Assembly (NCBI GenBank): GCA_036522155.1
Contig: DATDGI010000354.1
Span: 1 to 9,732, forward strand
DNA: 9,732 bases
From: UBA9676 sp036522155
Lineage (GTDB): Bacteria > Actinomycetota > Actinomycetes > Streptosporangiales > Streptosporangiaceae
Direction of reading: 5' to 3'
How positions within the stretch are numbered: position 1 is the first letter of the stretch; each line of letters begins with the position of its first letter. Positions 7,050-9,732 of this stretch are shown here, in pieces. A model generated the notes under the pieces. It was not told the DNA's origin. It searched no databases and saw nothing but the letters and a program-made list of their open reading frames with translations. The translations under genes and the position numbers were made by a program.

Positions 7050-8063
7050 GTGAATGAGGTGGCGGCCGGCACCGGTCCACGGAGGATCCTGCTGGACTGC
7101 GACCCGGGGATCGACGACGCGCTGGCGATCGCGTTCGCCTGCGGGCACCCGGGCCTCGATCTGCGCGCGGTGACCACCGTGGCCGGCAACGTGTCCCTGC
7201 CGCGGACCACCGTCAACGCCCTCAGCGTGCTGGAACTGGCCGGCCGCCCGGATGTGCCGGTCGCGGCGGGCAGCCCGGGCCCGCTGCTGCAGCCCCTGGT
7301 CGACGCGCGCTCGGTGCACGGCGAATCCGGGCTGGGGAAGGCCCGGCTGCCACCGCCCGGCCGCTCGCCGGTGGCCGCGCACGCCATCGACCTGATGATC
7401 GAGACCGTCGGCGCGGCCCCGGGAGAGATCACCCTGATCGCCACCGGGCCGCTGACCAACATCGCGCTCGCGCTGCGGCGGCACCCGGCGCTGGCCAGCC
7501 AGGTGGCCGGCTTTGTGATCATGGGCGGGTCGGCGGGCCACGGGAACGTCACCCCGGCCGCCGAGTTCAACATCGCCACTGACCCGGAGGCGGCCGAGAT
7601 CGTGTTCGCGGCGGGCTGGCAGGTGACCATGACCGGGCTTGACGTCACCTTGCAGGCGAGGGCGGACGAGGCGGTCAGGGCGCGGATGGCCGGGCTCGGC
7701 CGGCTCGGCAGTGACCTGCTGCTGCCCGGCCTCGGCGGCTACCGTGCCGCCGAGACCGCGGCAGGCGCGGGCGAGACCGGTGACAGCGGCCCCGGCCCGG
7801 GCGGCCGGGCGGGCCACAGCCCGGCCGTGCACGACGTGTGCGCACTGGCGCTGGTCGCGGAGCCCGGGCTGTTCGGCTGCCGGCCCGCACGGGTCGAAGT
7901 GGAAACCCGGGGCCGGTGGACCACCGGCATGACCGTCACCGACTTCCACGCGCCCGCGGAGCGGTGCAACGCCCAGGTGGCCATGTCCATCGACGTCCCC
8001 GGCTTCTGGGACATTGTCTTCGCCGCCTGGTCCCGCCTCCCCGCCGCCCAGCAAGCTGCCTGA
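7050..8063 (+). CDS. Nucleoside hydrolase (inosine-uridine preferring family)
   Basis: This 337-residue cytoplasmic enzyme is predicted to hydrolyse the N-glycosidic bond of ribonucleosides, giving free base and ribose for salvage. The Ca2+-binding, catalytic DxDxxxDD motif is clear: LLDCDPGIDDALA at residues 14-26. Further family landmarks are VHGESGLG at 89-96, TGPLTNIALAL at 132-142, the substrate-binding AEFNIATDPEAA at 171-182 and the C-terminal HD pair at 261-262. Residues about 228-258 form an Ala/Gly/Pro-rich linker before the HD motif. The frame stays open upstream to 6510, but that part overlaps the LAL gene antisense. GTG at 7050 gives a family-like N-terminus, and GTG at 7059 is an alternative. 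The gene is divergent from the LAL regulator, a possible activator, and converges with accD6. Base preference (purine, pyrimidine or broad) cannot be read from sequence. Confidence 0.9.
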   Translation: MNEVAAGTGPRRILLDCDPGIDDALAIAFACGHPGLDLRAVTTVAGNVSLPRTTVNALSVLELAGRPDVPVAAGSPGPLLQPLVDARSVHGESGLGKARLPPPGRSPVAAHAIDLMIETVGAAPGEITLIATGPLTNIALALRRHPALASQVAGFVIMGGSAGHGNVTPAAEFNIATDPEAAEIVFAAGWQVTMTGLDVTLQARADEAVRARMAGLGRLGSDLLLPGLGGYRAAETAAGAGETGDSGPGPGGRAGHSPAVHDVCALALVAEPGLFGCRPARVEVETRGRWTTGMTVTDFHAPAERCNAQVAMSIDVPGFWDIVFAAWSRLPAAQQAA

Positions 8064-8072
8064 GCTCGGCCT

Positions 8073-8101
8073 TGACCCAGCCCGCGGGCGGGGGCGGGTC
8101 A
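8073..8101. terminator. Hairpin between convergent nucleoside hydrolase and accD6
   Basis: TGACCC-A-GCCC at 8073-8083 pairs with GGGCGGGTCA at 8092-8101: ten base pairs with one bulged A and an eight-base loop. It begins 10 bases after the nucleoside hydrolase stop and lies 31 bases beyond the accD6 stop, so it could terminate both. There is no U-tract. Its right arm is part of the duplicated accD6 tail, so the duplication helped form it. Confidence 0.45.
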
Positions 8102-8155
8102 GAGGTGATGTTGCCGTGGGCGGGGGCCGGGTCAGAGGGGGATGTTGCCGTGGGC
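8086..8155. repeat. Imperfect tandem duplication of the accD6 3' end
   Basis: Copy A (8086-8121) and copy B (8118-8155) both read GGGCGGGGGC, then GGGTCAGAG, then GATGTTGCCGTGGGC. They differ by an extra C and by GT versus GGG in the middle, with a period of about 33 bases. Copy B carries the real end of accD6 (AHGNIPL and the stop at 8134-8132). Copy A lies beyond the stop and, on the minus strand, encodes AHGNI in a different frame. It is a downstream relic, not part of the protein. Confidence 0.8.
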
Positions 8156-9646
8156 GCCGCGGGCCTGCGGGGCCTCGGCGATGGCGCGGGCGATCGCTTC
8201 CCGGGTCCGGCTCGGCTCGATGATCTCATCCACCACGCCGAGTGCCTGGGCGCGGGCGAGCCCGCCGGCTTCCTGCTCGTGCTCGGCGGCCAGTTCCGCC
8301 TCCACCTCGTGCAGTTTCTCGGGCGGGACGTCCGCCAGGGTGCGGCGGTGCAGGATCCGGATCGCCGCCACCGCCCCCATCACCGCGATCTCGGCCCCCG
8401 GCCAGGCGAAAACCTTGGTGGCGCCGAGCGCGCGGGAGTTCATCGCGATATAGGCGCCACCGTAGCTCTTGCGGGTCACCAGCGTCACCCGGGGCACGGT
8501 CGCCTCGGCGAACGCGTGCAGCAGCTTGGCGCCGCGCCGGACGACGCCGTCCCACTCCTGCCCGACGCCGGGCAGGTACCCGGGCACGTCCACCACCACG
8601 ACCAGGGGCACGCCGAACGCGTCGCACATGCGCACGAACCGGGCCGCCTTCTCGGCCGAGGTAGCGTCCAGGCAGCCGCCGAGCCGGAGCGGGTTGTTGG
8701 CGATGACGCCCACCGTCCGGCCCGCCAGCCGGCCCAGCATGGTCACCACGTTGGGCGCCCACCGCGCGTGCAGTTCGAAGCCCGGCTGGTCGAGCAGCCC
8801 GGCCAGCAGCGGCTTCACGTCGTAGGCCCGGCGGCGCGATTCCGGCAGATAGGAGGCCAGGCTGTCCGGCCCGGCCCGGCCGCCCGACTCCAGGTACAGC
8901 GTCTCGGCCTGCACCGTGTCGAGCTGGACCTGGTCCAGGTCAATCTCGCCCTGCCGGCCGAACAGGGCCGTCAGTTCCCGCGCCCGGGCCAGCGCCTCGG
9001 CGTCGGACGGGGCCACCACATGCACCACGCCGGACCGGCGGCTGTGTGGTTCCGGGCCGCCGAGCCGCGCCATGTCCACGTCCTCGCCGGTCACGCTGCG
9101 CACCACGTCCGGGCCGGTGACGAAGATCCGCCCCTGCTCGGACAGGATCACCACGTCGGTCAGGGCCGGGCCGTAGGCGGCGCCGCCGGCGGCGGGGCCG
9201 AGCACCACCGAGATCTGGGGCACCACGCCGGAGGCGCGGGTCATGGCCGCGAACACCGTCCCGACGGCGTGCAGGCTCTCCACGCCCTCCCGCAGCCGAG
9301 CGCCGCCGGAGTGCCACAGCCCGATCACCGGCGCGCCGTGCGCGATGGCCTCGTCGTAGGCGGCCACGATCGCGGCGCAGCCCGCGCTCCCCATCGCGCC
9401 GCCCTGCACCCGCGGGTCGCTGGCGAAGGCCATCGCCAGCACCCCTTCGATCTCCCCGGTGGCGGCCAGCGCGCCGCTGTCGTCGTGCGGGGTGAGCAGG
9501 CGCAGCGTGCCCGGGTCGAACAGGGCGGCCAGCCGTGCCTCCGGATCCCGGCTGATGCTGGCCGGCCGGCTGGGCTGCCCGTTGGCAGCGGCCGGCCCGG
9601 CCGCGGGGGCCTGGCCGGTCTTGGTCCCGCTATCGAGTACGGTCAC
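8132..9646 (-). CDS. accD6: Acyl-CoA carboxylase beta subunit (carboxyltransferase), AccD6 type
   Basis: This 504-residue carboxyltransferase transfers the carboxyl group from biotin on an alpha subunit (not in the window) to an acyl-CoA, here most likely acetyl-CoA to give malonyl-CoA for fatty acid synthesis. The N-half shows SGGARLREG at 113-121 and GPAAGGAAYGPALTDVV at 150-166. The C-half shows NNPLRLGGCL, VVVDVPGYLPGVGQEW at 350-365, KSYGGAYIAMNSRALGATK at 393-411 and the terminal NIPL. These resemble mycobacterial AccD6. Ile 400 sits where an Asp in Streptomyces PccB favours propionyl-CoA; Ile there goes with acetyl-CoA use. Residues 1-32 are an Ala/Pro-rich extension. The GTG start at 9646-9644 follows AGGAG (9657-9653) by six bases. 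It lies 31 bases after fabF on the same strand, probably one operon, like kasB-accD6 in mycobacteria. Confidence 0.93.
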   Translation of the reverse strand: MTVLDSGTKTGQAPAAGPAAANGQPSRPASISRDPEARLAALFDPGTLRLLTPHDDSGALAATGEIEGVLAMAFASDPRVQGGAMGSAGCAAIVAAYDEAIAHGAPVIGLWHSGGARLREGVESLHAVGTVFAAMTRASGVVPQISVVLGPAAGGAAYGPALTDVVILSEQGRIFVTGPDVVRSVTGEDVDMARLGGPEPHSRRSGVVHVVAPSDAEALARARELTALFGRQGEIDLDQVQLDTVQAETLYLESGGRAGPDSLASYLPESRRRAYDVKPLLAGLLDQPGFELHARWAPNVVTMLGRLAGRTVGVIANNPLRLGGCLDATSAEKAARFVRMCDAFGVPLVVVVDVPGYLPGVGQEWDGVVRRGAKLLHAFAEATVPRVTLVTRKSYGGAYIAMNSRALGATKVFAWPGAEIAVMGAVAAIRILHRRTLADVPPEKLHEVEAELAAEHEQEAGGLARAQALGVVDEIIEPSRTREAIARAIAEAPQARGAHGNIPL

Positions 9647-9677
9647 GGACGTCTCCTGACGATCACTGGGAGCGTGG

Positions 9678-9732
9678 CTAGGCGGCGGTGAAGGCCAGGC
9701 AGACGTTGTGCCCGCCGAAACCGAAGGAGTTG
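9678..9732 (-). CDS. fabF: Beta-ketoacyl-ACP synthase II, C-terminal end
   Basis: Only the last 17 residues and the TAG stop (9680-9678) are visible: NSFGFGGHNVCLAFTAA. The NSFGFGG loop is a hallmark near the C-terminus of FabF/KasA-type condensing enzymes and holds the gatekeeper Phe. The enzyme elongates acyl-ACP with malonyl-ACP in type II fatty acid synthesis. The carboxyltransferase that supplies malonyl-CoA follows 31 bases downstream, supporting a fab operon that enters from the right. A polyketide ketosynthase shares this loop and cannot be excluded from so short a piece, but the AccD6 neighbour favours FabF. Confidence 0.88.
   Translation of the reverse strand, partial: NSFGFGGHNVCLAFTAA

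Noticed and set aside
7838..9691. Plus-strand open frame of 617 codons opposite accD6
   Set aside because: It is antisense to a clear carboxyltransferase, is His/Arg/Gly-rich without any recognisable domain, and is expected from third-position GC bias.
1..9732. CRISPR arrays, insertion sequences, rRNA, tRNA or inteins
   Set aside because: No regularly spaced repeats, transposase motifs or RNA gene signatures were found on either strand.

Overview
The window is GC-rich, with strong G/C preference at third codon positions, frequent GTG starts and long antisense open frames. The families present (DUF3145, an AccD6-type carboxyltransferase beside FabF, a large LuxR-type ATPase regulator, SCO4226-like DUF4242) point to a high-GC actinomycete chromosome. 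The genus cannot be named from the sequence alone.

Left part (1-2821, minus strand): three genes run leftward and each start overlaps the preceding stop (GTGA, then ATGA). They encode a replication-relaxation family protein, a membrane-anchored VirD4/TraG/HerA-like ATPase, and the N-terminus of a J-domain protein cut by the window edge. This looks like the DNA-transfer end of a plasmid-like or integrative conjugative element, although no integrase, relaxase or attachment site is visible.

Middle (2822-7049): a 176-base divergent spacer containing two short palindromes leads to a plus-strand DUF3145 gene. That gene ends at a strong bidirectional hairpin terminator. Facing it on the minus strand is a run of three genes: a LAL-type (ATPase plus LuxR helix-turn-helix) regulator, a small membrane protein broken by a one-base frameshift, and a DUF4242 protein with an excellent ribosome binding site.

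Right part (7050-9732): a plus-strand nucleoside hydrolase diverges from the LAL regulator across 109 bases. It converges on an acyl-CoA carboxylase beta subunit of AccD6 type, which lies 31 bases downstream of the C-terminus of FabF. FabF-AccD6 is a fatty-acid synthesis pair: AccD6 supplies malonyl-CoA and FabF elongates the acyl chain. The last 30-odd bases of accD6 have been tandemly duplicated just past its stop codon.

In other actinomycetes, as I recall, DUF3145 lies next to the fab genes. The 3.6-8.1 kb block would then be an accessory insertion between accD6 and DUF3145. The points most worth a second look are the coupled Replic_Relax/ATPase/J-domain trio, the frameshifted membrane protein, and the accD6 tail duplication. 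I did not find clear evidence for a wholly new system.
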